Below, piece by piece: positions 23,600 through 36,147 of a stretch of 64,000 nt of DNA; the stretch's first letter is position 1, and each line of letters opens with the position of its first letter. The stretch covers positions 31,043,053-31,107,052 of the forward strand of contig CM060732.1 of NCBI GenBank assembly GCA_030704615.1, read 5' to 3'. The translations under genes and the position numbers were made by a program. The DNA is from Takakia lepidozioides (lineage: Eukaryota; Streptophyta; Takakiopsida; Takakiales; Takakiaceae). A model generated the notes under the pieces. The model was not told the DNA's origin and searched no databases. It worked only from the letters and a program-made list of their open reading frames with translations.

Positions 23600-24829
23600 G
23601 CTTGAGTGCGATGCACCGCCGCGCTTGCTTCATTTGGAGCTTTCCCCTATGGAGGCCATGAGTGCCAGACAGAAGATCTCTGCTTAACAAGATAGCACGA
23701 TACAAACAAGCTGAGAATGCAGGGGTAAACAGAGAAAGGATGGCGATAGGCCTGTAGAACTGAGAATTCACAGGGCCATGATAGACAAGTAAGCAAACAA
23801 GAGAGATTTGAGAAGCGGAACTGGCAAAAACTTCACCACAAGACATCGGTGGAATGCCAATGCATAGAGTTCACCCTTGGTTTTGGACACTTCCCTTTGA
23901 GGCATTGGAATGTGTGAAGGGAGTAAAGACTGTCAAGTCTCTTTGCCAAAGGAGCCATTTTGCCATCAATCATAAAGCGAGCTGTCTTGTTGAATCACCT
24001 GCGGAGTAAAGGAAGCCTTCATTTTCTGCCACACTTTTCTGCCAGGAGTTTGTTTGGCAGTTTTGTCTTGCCAGAGATGCACAATGCGCCGCATAGCCAA
24101 GGGCGGCTCATAAACGTAGCAGAGGAAAAGGCGGGAGAGTGGAGATGAGTAAACATGTGAGAGCTGGCATAAAGCGCAGCATTGAGAATTTGTGACGAAT
24201 GCTTTAAGTTCAGCAGAGACACTTAGGTAAGAATGCATAAGTGAAATGTGGGGATGATGAAAGCAGTGAGTATGGCCCACTACCATCTGCTTCCATTGCA
24301 TTACCCATTAGCAGGATCATAGGAGGAGGGGAGAGGGTGGGAGGAAGAGAGGCGAGAGGGGGTGGAAAATGGCTAAGTCCCCAGGCGCATTCATCGCAAA
24401 CTGCAGAGCCCCGGGGCACCTGACATTCCGATACGTCGCAATTATATCTATTTTTCTTAAAAGAGATCCGGCATGGTATTACATATGTATCATATTTGGG
24501 TATATCATTTTAAAATAATGTGTATCATTTTGAAATTTGGGTTGTCAAAGCAGCTCAAAGGAGAAACGCCACATTGGTACCTGCGCTGAAAGATCCAACC
24601 GCAGGGCTGCTGGTTGACAACCCAAAATCCATGGCGGGGGTTGCTGCAAATTATTTCCAAAAGTTGTTTTTGTCAACAGCAGCCCTCACAGGAAAAAGAC
24701 CAGGCTAGAGCTACACTCATACAACATATTCCATGCCTCGTATCACAAAGGGACAAAACAGCGCTGGCTTCTCCCCTTGCAGTGGAGGAGCTGGGCTTGG
24801 CAGTGCAGAATGGCGTCAATGAAATCACC

Positions 24830-26330
24830 TGGGTTAGATGGGCTCCCCATAGAATTGTTCAAGGCATTGTGGGGCACAATTGGTGATGAATTCCTCCTAA
24901 TGGCCAATGACATCCTGGAGAAAAAAATGATGCCTTCCTAGATCTCAGAAGGTCTCATTACTGTCATCTTTAAGAAAGGAGAAACGGATAACATGGCCAA
25001 CTATAGACCGATCACTCTCCTAAACTCCACCTACAAGATAATAGCCAAGGTGCTGGCTCTCAGGTTGCAACCTCTCCTCCCCAACATCATCAGGCAGGAT
25101 CAAACAAGATTCTTACAAGACATGATGATCCTTGATAATATATTGCTTGCTCATGAGGCCCTCCATAGAGCTGAGGTAAACAATCAACCACTAGCCTTCC
25201 TTATATTGGACTTCGAAAAGGCATTTGATTCTATCGATTGGACATTCTTATTGCAAGCTCTAGAAAAGACAGGGCTAGATGGGCCTTTCCTTACTTGGGT
25301 GCACATCCTACTTCACTCAGCCTCAAGTAGAGTGATGATCAACGGGGTCATCTCTGGTTCCTTCCCAATTTCAAGATCTGTGAAGCAAGGGTGCCCCTTG
25401 GCACCCTTCCTTTTTCTCATAGCTGCGGACTTGCTCGGACACCTTCTGGACCACAGGCCAGACATTGTAGGGTTGCACCTCCCAACTTACCGCCCCGAAA
25501 TGCTCAAGATATCCATGTGCGCAAATGACACAACCATGCTGCTTGACAACTCATCGCAGGGTAATATTGATAGAGCATTGCAAGCCCTTCACACTTTCTG
25601 CTTGGGAACATGCTTGAAGGTCAATTGGAACAAGTCAGTGGGAATTTTGTCATTACTGCAGAATGGAGGTCTTGCCACTCATTGCCAACCATGGGGTCAT
25701 GACATTGGATTAAGATGGCTCAGGGAGGGTGAAAACCATATGCTGTTGGGCCACCAGATGGGCCTAAAACTCACGCTGCAAACCATCATGAAAGGGGTCA
25801 TGCAAAAGCTCAAAGCAAAATTGGCATATTGGAGCTCTATTATGCAATCCATCGTGGGAAGTGCCTTGGTGGCAAATCAAGTGTTGCTATCAACATCCTG
25901 GTTCTATTTTGCAGTCTGGGACCCAGGACCAGCGCTCGTCAAGGAAATTAAAGCGCTCATACGTAACTTTATTTGGGGAGCCACCCCATCGACTCCAATC
26001 AGACGAGCCCCTGTCTCTTGGGACCAGCTGTGCCAAAAGAGAAGCCAGGGGGGATTGGGTATAATAGACCCCGGCTCGCAGATTAAGGCCTTATTGGCAA
26101 AGTGGGTGCCAAGAGCGATCAAGCACTACAACAGCCCATGGAGCAAGCTAGCTCAGCCATACCTCATGGGAGCTACACCCACATCCTCCCCCCTTTGGGT
26201 TTTCTCGCTGAGATGGATAGTGCAGGGCAGAAACGCAAATGTCAGGTTGGGCTCCAAACCTTGGCAATCAATCTGGAAAGCTTTGGCACACACTTAGAGG
26301 TAGTATTCTTTTCAGAAATGCCTACAATTT
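24830..26330 (+). pseudogene. LINE A reverse transcriptase, defective
   Basis: Reverse transcriptase of a plant L1-like LINE. Motifs are SPGLDGLPIELFKAL (24830s), ITVIFKKGETDNMANYRPIT, LAFLILDFEKAFDSIDW with the first catalytic Asp, and VKQGCPLAPFLFL. The catalytic FADD box reads CAND (25518-25529), losing one of the two metal-binding Asp. A stop lies near 24940 between KMMPS and ISEGLITV. The later GLGIIDPGSQIKALLAKW and LGSKPWQSIWKALAH match copy B. The enzyme is expected to be inactive. Confidence 0.85.
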
Positions 26331-26772
26331 CATGGCAACGTGGAGGTGGCAGAACGTGCAGCAAGCTACCTTCTCAAGAGGTTTCCACAGGACGCTGCAA
26401 CCTATGTGCTGCTATCGAATATCTATGCCTGCGGCTGGCAGATGGGACGATACTGCAAAGGTCAGAAAGATGATGAGTGGCAAGGGCGTCCGAAAGGACC
26501 CAGGTTTCTCCTGCATTGACGTCAATAATCAGGTGCACACATTTGTTGTAGATGACAAATTGCATCCGCAAATAGAGGAAATTCTTGTGGAGCTAAAGAG
26601 ATTGGCTGGGCAGATGAAGGAAGTTGGGTACATGCCTGATACTCGCTTTGTATTGCATGATGTGGAGGAGGAGCAAAAGGAATTGTCACTTTGCCACCAC
26701 AGTGAGAAGCTGGCCATTGCTTTTGGGCTCATCAGCACATCCCATGGAACGCCTCTCCTTGTCATCAAGAAC
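26331..26772 (+). pseudogene. Captured fragment of a DYW-type PPR gene inside LINE A
   Basis: The sequence encodes the E and E+ part and the start of the DYW domain of a plant organelle RNA-editing PPR protein. It opens with HGNVEVAERAASYLL and ATYVLLSNIYA. After a one-base frameshift near 26433 it continues AAGRWDDTAKVRKMM, VHTFVVDD and PDTRFVLHDVEEEQKE, then HHSEKLAIAFGLIS. It ends at PLLVIKN, before the zinc-binding CGDCH motif of the deaminase. LINE sequence resumes directly after. The fragment has no start codon, no PPR repeats and no complete deaminase, so it is not functional. Confidence 0.9.
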
Positions 26773-28574
26773 AATGTGACCCTGTCAGGCTTCACCCCTT
26801 TCACTATAACATGGACTCTGATTCCTTGCTAAGGCAAACCCCCTCATGAGCCTTCTGGGAGGGACAGGGTTTTACGCACATTGCAGGCACCAGATCTGAG
26901 GGCCATTTCCTTCAAGAGGAGGACATAGTTGGAATAGTGGGGCGCAGAAGGTCATCAGCCTGGAACACAATCATCTCAGAGATCCCCCAGTTCATGCTCC
27001 CACTGCTAGATGAGACTAGGGACAATTGCACTCTCCCTGCTTGGATGACATCTTATCAACGCAATCCTGTAACAGTGGCTCTGGAAATTCTTGACATGGA
27101 GGCCACATGATTGGGTTTCATATCGGACAGCGTTGGCAACCTCGCATACTTCGGTGAAATAACATTGGACAAGTGGAACCTATACCATGTCAGGGTGCTA
27201 GATATGCTTGGAAATGCCAACCCCTTGCCGCCGCAGGGAATGGAAATTCAATGGGCTGTCTATCAATTGTTCACCCGGTTTCTCAAGTGTTCATTGGCAG
27301 ATCTGCGATTTGATCCCTATGAGTGGAATTGGATGGACAAAAAGCATTCACCATTTTTCGCCTACAAGATCAAGCTGGGTTACTCTCTCATCAACCCTCC
27401 CCGTTCTTTTTTGGCAAGATGGTCTTCAAATGAAGCAATATGTAGTTCACCCAGTCTAACTGGGCCAAAATTTGGAAGGACGTCTGGAGGAAAGACAGGG
27501 CAGAAAAGGTCTCAGGTTTCCTATGGAAATTGACCCATAGAATCCTGCCAGTCAAGCTAACCACAGACCAAGACAATCCTACCTAGTGCCCTCTCTGTCT
27601 GTCAGAACCAGAGTCCATTGAACATTGCCTGTTGTCTTGCAATTTCTCGGGTAGTATCTAGAGAAAGGTTTTGGGGTTCTACTCTCATTGGGTCACCTAC
27701 CCCTCCCCTCCTCCTCAGTCTTTGTTGCTTCTCAACATGGTGCCAGGTCAGGCGCAAACTCTCTGTCCAGTGTGTGCCTCGCTCAGAGCTCATACTTTAT
27801 GGAATATCTGGAAGTCAAGGTGTTCATATGTCTATGAGGGCAAGCCCCCCAAAGGCAGATCTGTCTTGTTCCACACTTTCATGATCTGTTGACTGAGGGG
27901 AGAAAAGCGTGGGATTCATTGTGTGTAGCTATTTCCAGATCTTCTGAACAACGAGGAAGGAAGCTATTTCAAGATTTCATGCAGTCCTGGGGCAAAGACA
28001 ACCTGCTCAACACCAGTCTTCCCGACATGATTGGAAAGACTCCATCCCCACTCAATGGGAGGTCCCCTGGTGATGGGGAGGAGGCTGATTACAACTGCGT
28101 CACAAGAGAGCTCGAGTTCCAAAGTTAAAAACTCAACTGAAGTTCTGAATCTGAAGCACCAATCGCTCGCCTCTCGGTTTGTAGCATCTGTAGCTCTGAA
28201 CTCGCAGGCTGGAGCATCCCCCTCTAGTGGGCCTTTCTGCCTCCCCTCTTCTCGGTTCTAAAGCAGCTTACATTGTTCTTAGTGGCTCAGTAGCTGCAGC
28301 AGGGTTTCCTCTGCTTTGTTTGTTCTTACGCCATGTTCTACCCCCCCTCTTAGCATTTCAATTCCCTTCAAACACTAAAAAAACCCCCTCTGATCTCTCC
28401 TTCGCCTCTATTAGCTGATTTGCTACAATCACGGGGAAGTTTCTCCCTAGTAAGTCCTCATGGCCTCTACATTGGTTATTTTTTCCACTGATATGACTCT
28501 ACTTTTATTTAATTTGATTAAAAGGGCCCCTATTCCCCTTTTATTTAAAATAAAATATAAAAATATAAAAATAT
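26773..28574 (+). pseudogene. LINE A C-terminal region and 3' UTR, frame-broken
   Basis: It continues the LINE with CWEGQGF-like, LGNANPLPPQGME and LRFDPYEWNW segments. A zf-RVT-like part follows (WKDVWR-type and LCPVCASLRAHTLWNIW). Stops separate the pieces. The same order is seen on the minus strand of copy B between 52780 and 54300. The last 100 bases before the A-rich tail are shared with copy B. Confidence 0.75.
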
Positions 28575-30204
28575 TCCGGCATAAGCTCCACAAAGAACGT
28601 ACCGTAGGCAGGTACGGTAGCTTCTATTGTAAAATGTAAAAGAATATGCTTATCAAGTGATATCATTAGGACCCTTTTTTTTTTTTGGTTTTAGGACTCA
28701 CTGTGCCAAAATACCTATAAAATATTCTTAGAATTTTAGATTTTATATAATATGAATTTCTCACAGCATTTCATCGTCATTTCGCATAGCAAACTTGACT
28801 CATGGGTTCAAATCCAAGTCCCCTGTTCTCAAAAAAAAAAAAAATCCAGACATGAAAGCTTCATCAGTCATTAGGGACATTGCTAGTCTCGCCTCCCTGG
28901 GCGTTGCAAGCTTAAATTTATTAGTGTTCTGACAGCGATGGATGTGAGAACAGTAGCAGTGAGAGGAAACGAGGTGTGTCTGGACGAGAGCTGGCCTTGC
29001 TGCTCATCATATGCAGTCGGCCTTCGCAATCAAGCTCACCAAACACAGAAGCCCACCATACACAGACTGTACGCCTGTAAATCATTGTGAATTTATTTCT
29101 CTTCTACCTGTTTGCCGGTATATTCCCTGCTTGATGATTGCCTACAACACGTGCGATCTGGCCGGGTCCTGGATCCAGATTCTAGGTGTTTTCACGAGAC
29201 TTTTGAAATGCTGGTGCAGTTGATACTTGATACTTCCCATACTTATCCCAAAATGAATCATATCATGCTCTTGAGAATGGAAGACTCCGCGGCATTGCAG
29301 TGATTGCAGCAGAGATATAATTAGCAATGCAGGTTGAGGGGACACGGGCGACTTTGTCCTACATCGCGATTTTAATTTTCGTCCCAAGACTGGTCAACCA
29401 TTATGACTGCACAATCATCATTTCTTGCACTAACTTATACCTAGTTCCGGGATCTGTACAAAGTCTGATGAGAGACGAGACGAGACATAATTTGGCATCG
29501 AGTTCAAGTTCGCAGTAATCAGCCGGCGTTCCTTTTATACCTATAGTGTCATCCATCTGACAGACTTTCACATAAAATTATGTTTATTTCATGTCTCAGA
29601 TTCGCTTTCTCAGTACTGTTATACCCAGCTTGTTCAGACGTTCAGACCATCTGTACAAGTCATCTGGTAACAACTTAAGTTAGATCACTCCTGTGTCTCT
29701 CTGACACGGGAGCTCAATCAGGAGTCTTGTCTCTGTGGCCTTCATCAGGCTGCGCTTGAAGGCCTCTTCATCGCGTCGTCAGCTGCAAATTGCAATGCAA
29801 CGACATCGCAAGCGAGGCAGCTGCGGATTTGGAGTTTTCGGTGGAGGAATGCGACCGCGTAATAAATGTAAGAGTAAATAAAATCAGGATAGTAATACGA
29901 AGTGTGTGATTCTCAGAGTTACCTCTCTTGTACTGCTGGTGGAATCTGCCCGGGGGCCCGTAGCTTTTACAAGGTACAGGTAGAATACGCCGAGGGGAAG
30001 CGCGGGCAGGATCGGGGATATTGGACGCTGCCCGCGGGCAGAGGAAAGGCGGGTAAGGAGCGAAGAGTGACAGGGCAGGTCGTTATCGCGGGGCTGCCAG
30101 CGACGCCATCGCTGCGCACCTACGCGCACAAACGCACACAGCGAGGGCGTGCTTGCCATTCTGCAAAGTGGGGGCAAGCTCGTCCCGCGCCTGCCCTTCT
30201 TGCA
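28575..30204. other. Upstream region of the LOG gene, no coding gene
   Basis: No family was recognised in any frame. A T run lies at about 28676-28687. A tRNA-like relic lies at about 28785-28845. The 300 bases before the LOG start are G/C- and A-rich and probably carry its promoter and 5' UTR; no TATA box is obvious. Confidence 0.4.
28785..28845 (+). repeat. tRNA-like/SINE-like relic with A tail
   Basis: GGGTTCAAATCC matches a pol III B box and T-arm. It is followed within about 15 bases by a run of 14 A. A box and cloverleaf are not convincing. It is best read as a decayed tRNA-derived SINE or retroposed tRNA end. Confidence 0.35.
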
Positions 30205-33200
30205 ATGGAATCCCTCAGCCCCTCTCGGTTCAAGACAGTCTGTGTGTTTTGTGGCAGTAGCATTGGCAAGAAGAGCATTTTCGGCAGCGTTGCGTTGGAA
30301 CTCGGCCTGGATCTGGTCAGTTCTGGATCTCTTTTGGGATGGGATGGGGTGGGATGTGATTATTTTTGGGTTTTGGTGACGGAGGTGAATCTTCGGAAAT
30401 CATAAGTTTGGTATTCTTCAAAGGCTGGAAAACCCGAGGGAAAACCACGAGTCTAAAAAGTGCAGTGAAGTTTCCCATTCCTGCATGATCTAGTGTCTGC
30501 GTACGCATGCCATTGCTGTTCTTGAAATTACAGCATTCATTGCAATCTACAAGGCTTGCGCGGTCGATTGTCAAGCAGTGGTTGGAGTCGTAAACATCTT
30601 ATGCCGGCCGGGAATTGATTTGAGGCTAAATGACAGCAATAATTTTGCTTCTGTCAGGTTGTGCTCCACAAGGGATTCAGGATCAAACGTTCCACTAGTA
30701 TAGGTTAAAGATTGTGCAATCTAACAGTAAATTGGGTGGAATCAGACTGTGTTGTCCCGTGTAAATTGGTAGCAATATATCTGGAGGGTGCATGTGACTT
30801 TAACGTCGCGTACTTGTGAGGCTGGTTCGAATGTGCTGCATGCATGTGTTTACTTCTCCTTCGATTTGTGGAGCTCATACATAAATATGACATTTGAACA
30901 GTGTTTTTCCTCACCCCTCTTCCTGACATTGTGAAGATTCAACATCTCTCAGGGGCTTTCGCTATGAAAGCTTACGGTTCAGAGTCGATCTTTGGCCTAT
31001 GTGGTCCATTCAGTTGGCAGCACCGTGGCCACCTGCTCGCCTGCAGGCTAATCAGGCTTCTACTATGGACTTGTATGTGCGATTCTAGAATCCCATGTGA
31101 TTTTAGTGCATAGTGTGCGAGGATTTGGGGACTCAAATAAGTGGCGGGGTCTGGCTCATTCCGCGGATTCGGACGTGGCAGTTGATGTCATGTAGTGGAC
31201 CATACCCGGGGCCATCTTTTCCCTTGTTTTGACTGCTTCACTTATTGCTGGAGGAGTAGGAAAGTCTGTCGACCGATGGCTAGTGCTTATATTACAACAG
31301 TGCGAAAAGGAACGTTCCCATTTGTGGAATCTTCCACCAGAATGGCCAGTCCTGCACGTTAGAATGCAGATCCAATGTGCTAGGATAGGAACAGTCTCAG
31401 CTGCTTTGTTTGCCACAACAACTATGATTTCAACTTTGTGAAGAGTTCATCCAGGGCCGTTTTAATGTGGGAACAGCTGAAACGAAAGATTGATCTCGTT
31501 TACGGAGGGGGCAGTGTGGGGCTCATGGGCCAAGTCGCACGAACTGTGCACGCAGGTGGTGGTCATGTTACAGGGTACATGCTCTCTCTGCACTACCTAT
31601 GCATATTCTTCTGACCTCTCCGTCGGTTTTGATTACTCAGAGTGTGCGTCTCACTGGGTCTTCTGTCAAAATCGTAGTCTAACCTGCATATTAACTGAGG
31701 GGTTTGCTTAAGGTTTGCATACGCCTGTGTTCTTGGTACGCACGGCGATGCTCTTGAGTGTGGTGAGCTCTTATATTAGACCGCATGACTAAATTTTCTA
31801 GAAAGATCAGTAACAATTGGGCTCTTGCTTGCAATGAGTTTGTTTCATTGTGTGTTCCAGCCGTGGAGATACGACGGACATGTGTTTTGATCACCTACTG
31901 ACGGGGTAGACTGTATGATCCTTTTTCCAAGTGTGACATGGGACGTGGTTGTGGCTTGGTTGGATGGATTGCAGCGTGATTCCCAAGGCGCTCATGCCAC
32001 AAGAGGTACGTTTTGAACAACAACATTTGTTGTTCTCAGACCAACACGTTCCCTGGCATTTTCTAAGTAACTGCACTCGCGTACGTATTCCTCTTTATGG
32101 TGGTGTCTCCTGTAGGGTCATATGAATTCGTTGGAGAAGTTTAGAGCAATCCGAGAAAGTTTGACTCTGTATCCTAATCACCGGGTTGTCCAAGCAAGGT
32201 CGTGGAGGTGCTTACGGGTGCTTACAAGAGGAATTCTGACTTCAGCGCATGGATAATCTCTTCAGCATGAGGAGCCATTATAAGGAGATGGCCAAGTGAT
32301 TTGCTTCTTGTTTAGGTTAGCAGGGACTTGAAAAAGTGATTCTTAATTTATTTACAACTCGTGCATATGAACTTCAGATTTCTGGTCAGACAGTGGGAGA
32401 TTTGGTTGCGGTGGCTGACATGCATCAACGGAAGGCTGAAATGGCTCGCCAAGCTGATGCTTTCATTGCACTCCCAGGTGTGCCCACATTCCGGTGCTTC
32501 ATTTGGACTTCCGGCTTTGTGTTCGTAATGGTGTGCAGTAGGACTAGTCCTAAGATCGGTCGAAGGATCCATTATATATATGTATATATATATTCCTGAA
32601 GACTAATTTATCAGCAAGCAAGAAGTTTGCTTCAATTTGGCTTCGTTGACGTTGGTTTGTATATACTGCAGGAGGATATGGCACACTGGAGGAGCTACTG
32701 GAGATGATAACCTGGTCACAGCTTGGTATCCATAACAAGCCGGTATGCTGTTTGCTCAAGCAGATTATGGAAACTTTTGAAGGTTTGAACCTGTGGCGGC
32801 ATTTATACTGAGACCTATAAGTCACTGAATGATCTGCATTATGCACAATTGATGGACAGTTTTGAAGATACTGAAAATACATGGATGCTTGGAGTTCACA
32901 TCCACCTCACATGCTTAACTAAGCCGAATTCATGTTAGTTTCCACCGACAAAACTCCATAACGGACCTCTCACGTTCGGAGGTATTTAAGCCGACCAGCT
33001 TAAAAGTCTGCAGTGCATTTTCCGTTCTCAGTGTTCAACTAAACGAGGTAGTAAGTACATACATATGTTTACATAATAATATTTTGAGCACTGTTTTTCC
33101 TGGTCCTCCATGGAACAGTTCATGACAGTACCGTTCTGACTGCACAGGTTGGGCTGCTGAATGTGGATGGTTACTACAACTCACTTTTAGCCTTGTTTGA

Positions 33201-33916
33201 CAAGGCTCTCGAAGAAGGCTTTCTCAAATTATCAGCCCGCAATATTGTTGTCTCAGCACCCACTGCCAGTGAACTCCTTGACAAGATGGAGGTGAGTATC
33301 CGTCGGTTTTATGTATCTCGGATTTTGCCTACATCTGCTTGCAGCATGGGATTTAATGCTCCATTTTTCCATGAACTCATAACGAACATGAGTGTGACGT
33401 TCTTGAGACTGCCAGTGTAACAGTTGAGATGTAAATGGCATGCTGTGCACAATAGTGAGACAATAGTTCCACTCTGTAGCGAGGTATGTTTTTTGGTCGA
33501 CACAACGAAGTGCTGATCGTATGTAGACCTGCTCAGCTCAATCTGTCCTAGCCGGTTCCGTAGGTGTCCAGACTCACCGTCAATTTTAACTGCCAGCTTG
33601 CCCACTAAGTGCGAGCCGGACAATAGATCTCTGTCGCAGTTCCTCAAGAAACAAATCATATTAGTTACTGATTTTGTCTATGTACAGTGCGTGTCAATCA
33701 GATCTGAGTTTTGAACTATTCTCATCACTACATTTCCTCTCCGCAGCAGTCCATGACTTGAGCACTTGAAGTGTGGATCTCACTGTTATGTGTGGGGCGT
33801 GTCTGCAGGCGTATGCGCCAGTACAAGATAGAGCAACCCCAGCGCTGTGCTGGGAAATTGAGAGGTTGGGCTACACTGCTCCAATTGTGACCACCCTCAA
33901 ACAGCGATCTTTGTGA
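30205..33916 (+). CDS. LOG: LOG: cytokinin riboside 5'-monophosphate phosphoribohydrolase
   Basis: LOG enzymes release active cytokinin bases from nucleotide precursors in one step, in cytosol or nucleus. Seven exons join in frame: 30205-30315, 31477-31574, 31975-32005, 32378-32477, 32672-32742, 33148-33291 and 33809-33916. All introns are GT-AG. The product is 220 residues, the usual family length. It begins [19 protein letters not shown]. Diagnostic motifs are [23 protein letters not shown] (95-104) and PGGYGTLEE (113-121), which carry the family's catalytic Arg and Glu. [14 protein letters not shown] and SAPTASEL follow. No defect is visible, so it should be functional. It stands alone, with TE sequence on both sides. 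Confidence 0.95.
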
Positions 33917-35388
33917 TCAACGGTGCTTCCTGTTGACCAGATACTAGATTCTATTTTACTCTTCGATCATGCCAGTGGGTTGGATGGCGGCCTTCAATCT
34001 GTTCTTCAGGAGAAATTTTCAAGAGCCTTCGATGATCCACATTGCCATCGTGGCCATCACAATATATGTAGTCAAAAGTTCGTTCCTGAGCTGCACTGGA
34101 CATCACTTTCCACATACCCTATGCGCGTGGACTCCTTAGATGTTAATTAGAGTGCACGACAAATAGATCATAGGACCTGGGAAAAGGATCGCCATGTGTA
34201 TGTATGTACATTGCTGCTTGTATTATAACTCGTATCCTCATCTACAGTTACTCAGAAGTATCACAGAGTAAGGCACTTGAATTGGTGTAGGCTGTTGCTT
34301 CAGGCGCCCAGGCCAAGACTCAAGAACATGAACATCTTCGGACAAGGTCAGTTAAGAGCATTGCCACCTGGACTACCAGTAAAGCACTCTGAGTCCTCTT
34401 GGAACACAATTAATGCCGGCTTTAATATTCCTAAGTCAGGTGAAGTCAGAAGAATGTGATCGCGCTTACCTCACTTTCCAAACTTTGCCCTGAACACTCC
34501 CGACTCCCGAGCATTGCCACAGCGAGATTGGCTTCATTCGCCGGTCCATACTCCATTGCATAGAGGAAAGGTTTGTAGCGTAAATCAGGTAGCTCAATCC
34601 CCATGCCGCTGTCCCTCCCCGCTTCTCTATGTCTTCGTCTCAGGGTCTTTCTCACATATGTGGGTTCCTGTGTGATCGATCTGCCCTGTGTGGTATCAGT
34701 CGTCCCAAGGACGTGGTTGAATATGCAACGCAGCATCTATGTAGGAGGTGCAATACGCCACGGGGATAACCTACCGCCGTCCAATCTAATGAAGTGGTGC
34801 GTTGAAGGAGGAACCGTAACTTAATTTGGATCCCGGAAAAATGGCTCAGCTCCTATTCTCTTCCTCGCACTGAGTAGACACGAATACAGGCCTAGGATAC
34901 TGTGTGTGTGTGTCACTCTCTCGGATGATCACCCGCAGTCCACACACTGGTCCCCCTCCTTGCTCTCTCGCGCCTCTATCAAATCCTCCCCACTCTTACC
35001 CGGAGTCACTATTATTGGAGATTGGCACGAAGCAAGGAATGGTCCCATGGTAGGAAGGCGTTGGCCATAGCGGCCAGACAAATAACACTGGATATAGTGT
35101 CACCTTGGTATAACCCCCTCTGATGTTATTCTAAGTTACTCCTCCCTCAAATATCATTTTGTCTATGCTTGCCATTTTTCTTTGCACAGTCTTATAACTT
35201 CGGCGTCTCCCCATTTGTCACATGGGTGTCTCCCCTATGTCATACCAATCTGTGCCATAGTAGAGAAAAGGTGGGGAGGATTTGATAATACAAAATCCAA
35301 CGGACGTGGCATGTCGGTGCTATTAGAGGTCGCGCACTTGCATAACGGGTATCAGTAAAGGGATACGAAGCTGCCATTGGGAGCGCTG
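33917..35388. other. Downstream of LOG, no gene recognised
   Basis: It should hold the LOG 3' UTR. Open frames here (for example on the minus strand at 34446-34736) match nothing I know. A short GT microsatellite lies at about 34902-34914. Confidence 0.45.
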
Positions 35389-35392
35389 TTAA

Positions 35393-36147
35393 CCCTTAAA
35401 GGACCGAGCTATTTTTTGGTAGGCCCACCAAAAAAAGGGTGCATACCCTTATGGAGGAGGTTGTAACTTCTTACCCCCCATCATCCAGGGGTATGAACCT
35501 TATACTTATCTGCATATCTACTAGATCCATGTCCTGTCAAAAATACCCCAATTTGTGAATATATTCAAAAATTGCATGGAAAAAACTGTTTGACCACAAA
35601 ATTGAAGTATCTAGTTGAATCTTTCCAGACAAAGACCCTCCATAATCTGATTATATGGCACCTAAACTACCGCCTCCCCAAAAAATCAGACCAAAATTCC
35701 AAAAAATTCAGATAGGCTGCTTTGTATGTGAAATCTGGGGGGTAAATTATTTTGTTTTGGCTTCTTTCCCGAGTACACCCATGATTGACATTTGTTTTCC
35801 AATTCCTCTGGTAACTAACTGCACAGTAACATTTCATGGTGCCTTGTCCAAATTTTTTGGCATTATGATAACTTTTCAGCCCTAGATGTTATCTTGAAGA
35901 TTGCCCATTTGGCTGCCACGTATGCAGGTCAATGGTGCTCTAACACCGGATTTCCTGAAACCCTAGCACTTTGCAAAATTCTAGGGAGCAGAGCTTTTAT
36001 GATTTTTAGGCGCTGTAGATTCCCACATGTGCTCCTCTCTAACATCTACAATTAATCTTTAAAGGTTCACTTCCATCCACTATCATCCATGTGGAGCGTG
36101 GCAAGTGATCTGACGCGACCGATTCGGGTCGCGTTGTCCTTTAGGGG
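35393..36147. mobile_element. Non-autonomous piggyBac-like DNA transposon (MITE)
   Basis: It is bounded on both sides by TTAA (35389-35392 and 36148-36151). The ends are 12-bp inverted repeats with one mismatch: CCCTTAAAGGAC on the left and CCCCTAAAGGAC read inward from the right. Ends starting CCC with a TTAA target duplication are the piggyBac signature. Subterminal hairpins lie near both ends: TTTTTTGGT/ACCAAAAAA at 35412-35435, and CGCGACC/GGGTCGCG near 36113-36133. The 755-bp interior encodes no transposase, so an autonomous relative would have to mobilise it. Confidence 0.7.

Larger units (their letters stand above)
20302..24420 (-). mobile_element. LINE copy A, 5' half, on the minus strand
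   Basis: It contains, in minus-strand order, a 5' untranslated region (to about 24415), ORF1 (22433-23599 plus 21431-21988) and the endonuclease (20302-21399). It stops after the endonuclease without any reverse transcriptase. The 5' boundary is supported by similarity to LINE copy B (56370-56425), which shares GGCTAAGTCCC and CGCAAACTGC. The missing 3' half of the same family begins at about 24530 on the opposite strand. Confidence 0.8.
24530..28574 (+). mobile_element. LINE copy A, 3' half, on the plus strand
   Basis: It starts in the linker before reverse transcriptase (VVKAAQRRNATLVPAL), continues through reverse transcriptase and the C-terminal Cys/His region, and ends in a 3' untranslated region matching LINE copy B. 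Shared landmarks are GGTTATTTTTTCCA and TAAAAGGGCC. An A-rich tail follows (about 28535-28574). It is interrupted at 26331-26772 by a PPR gene fragment absent from copy B. Confidence 0.85.

Noticed and set aside
34446-34736. Minus-strand frame with an ELPDLRYKPFLYAMEYG stretch
   Set aside because: It looked domain-like at first, but matches no family I can name and has no supporting exons.
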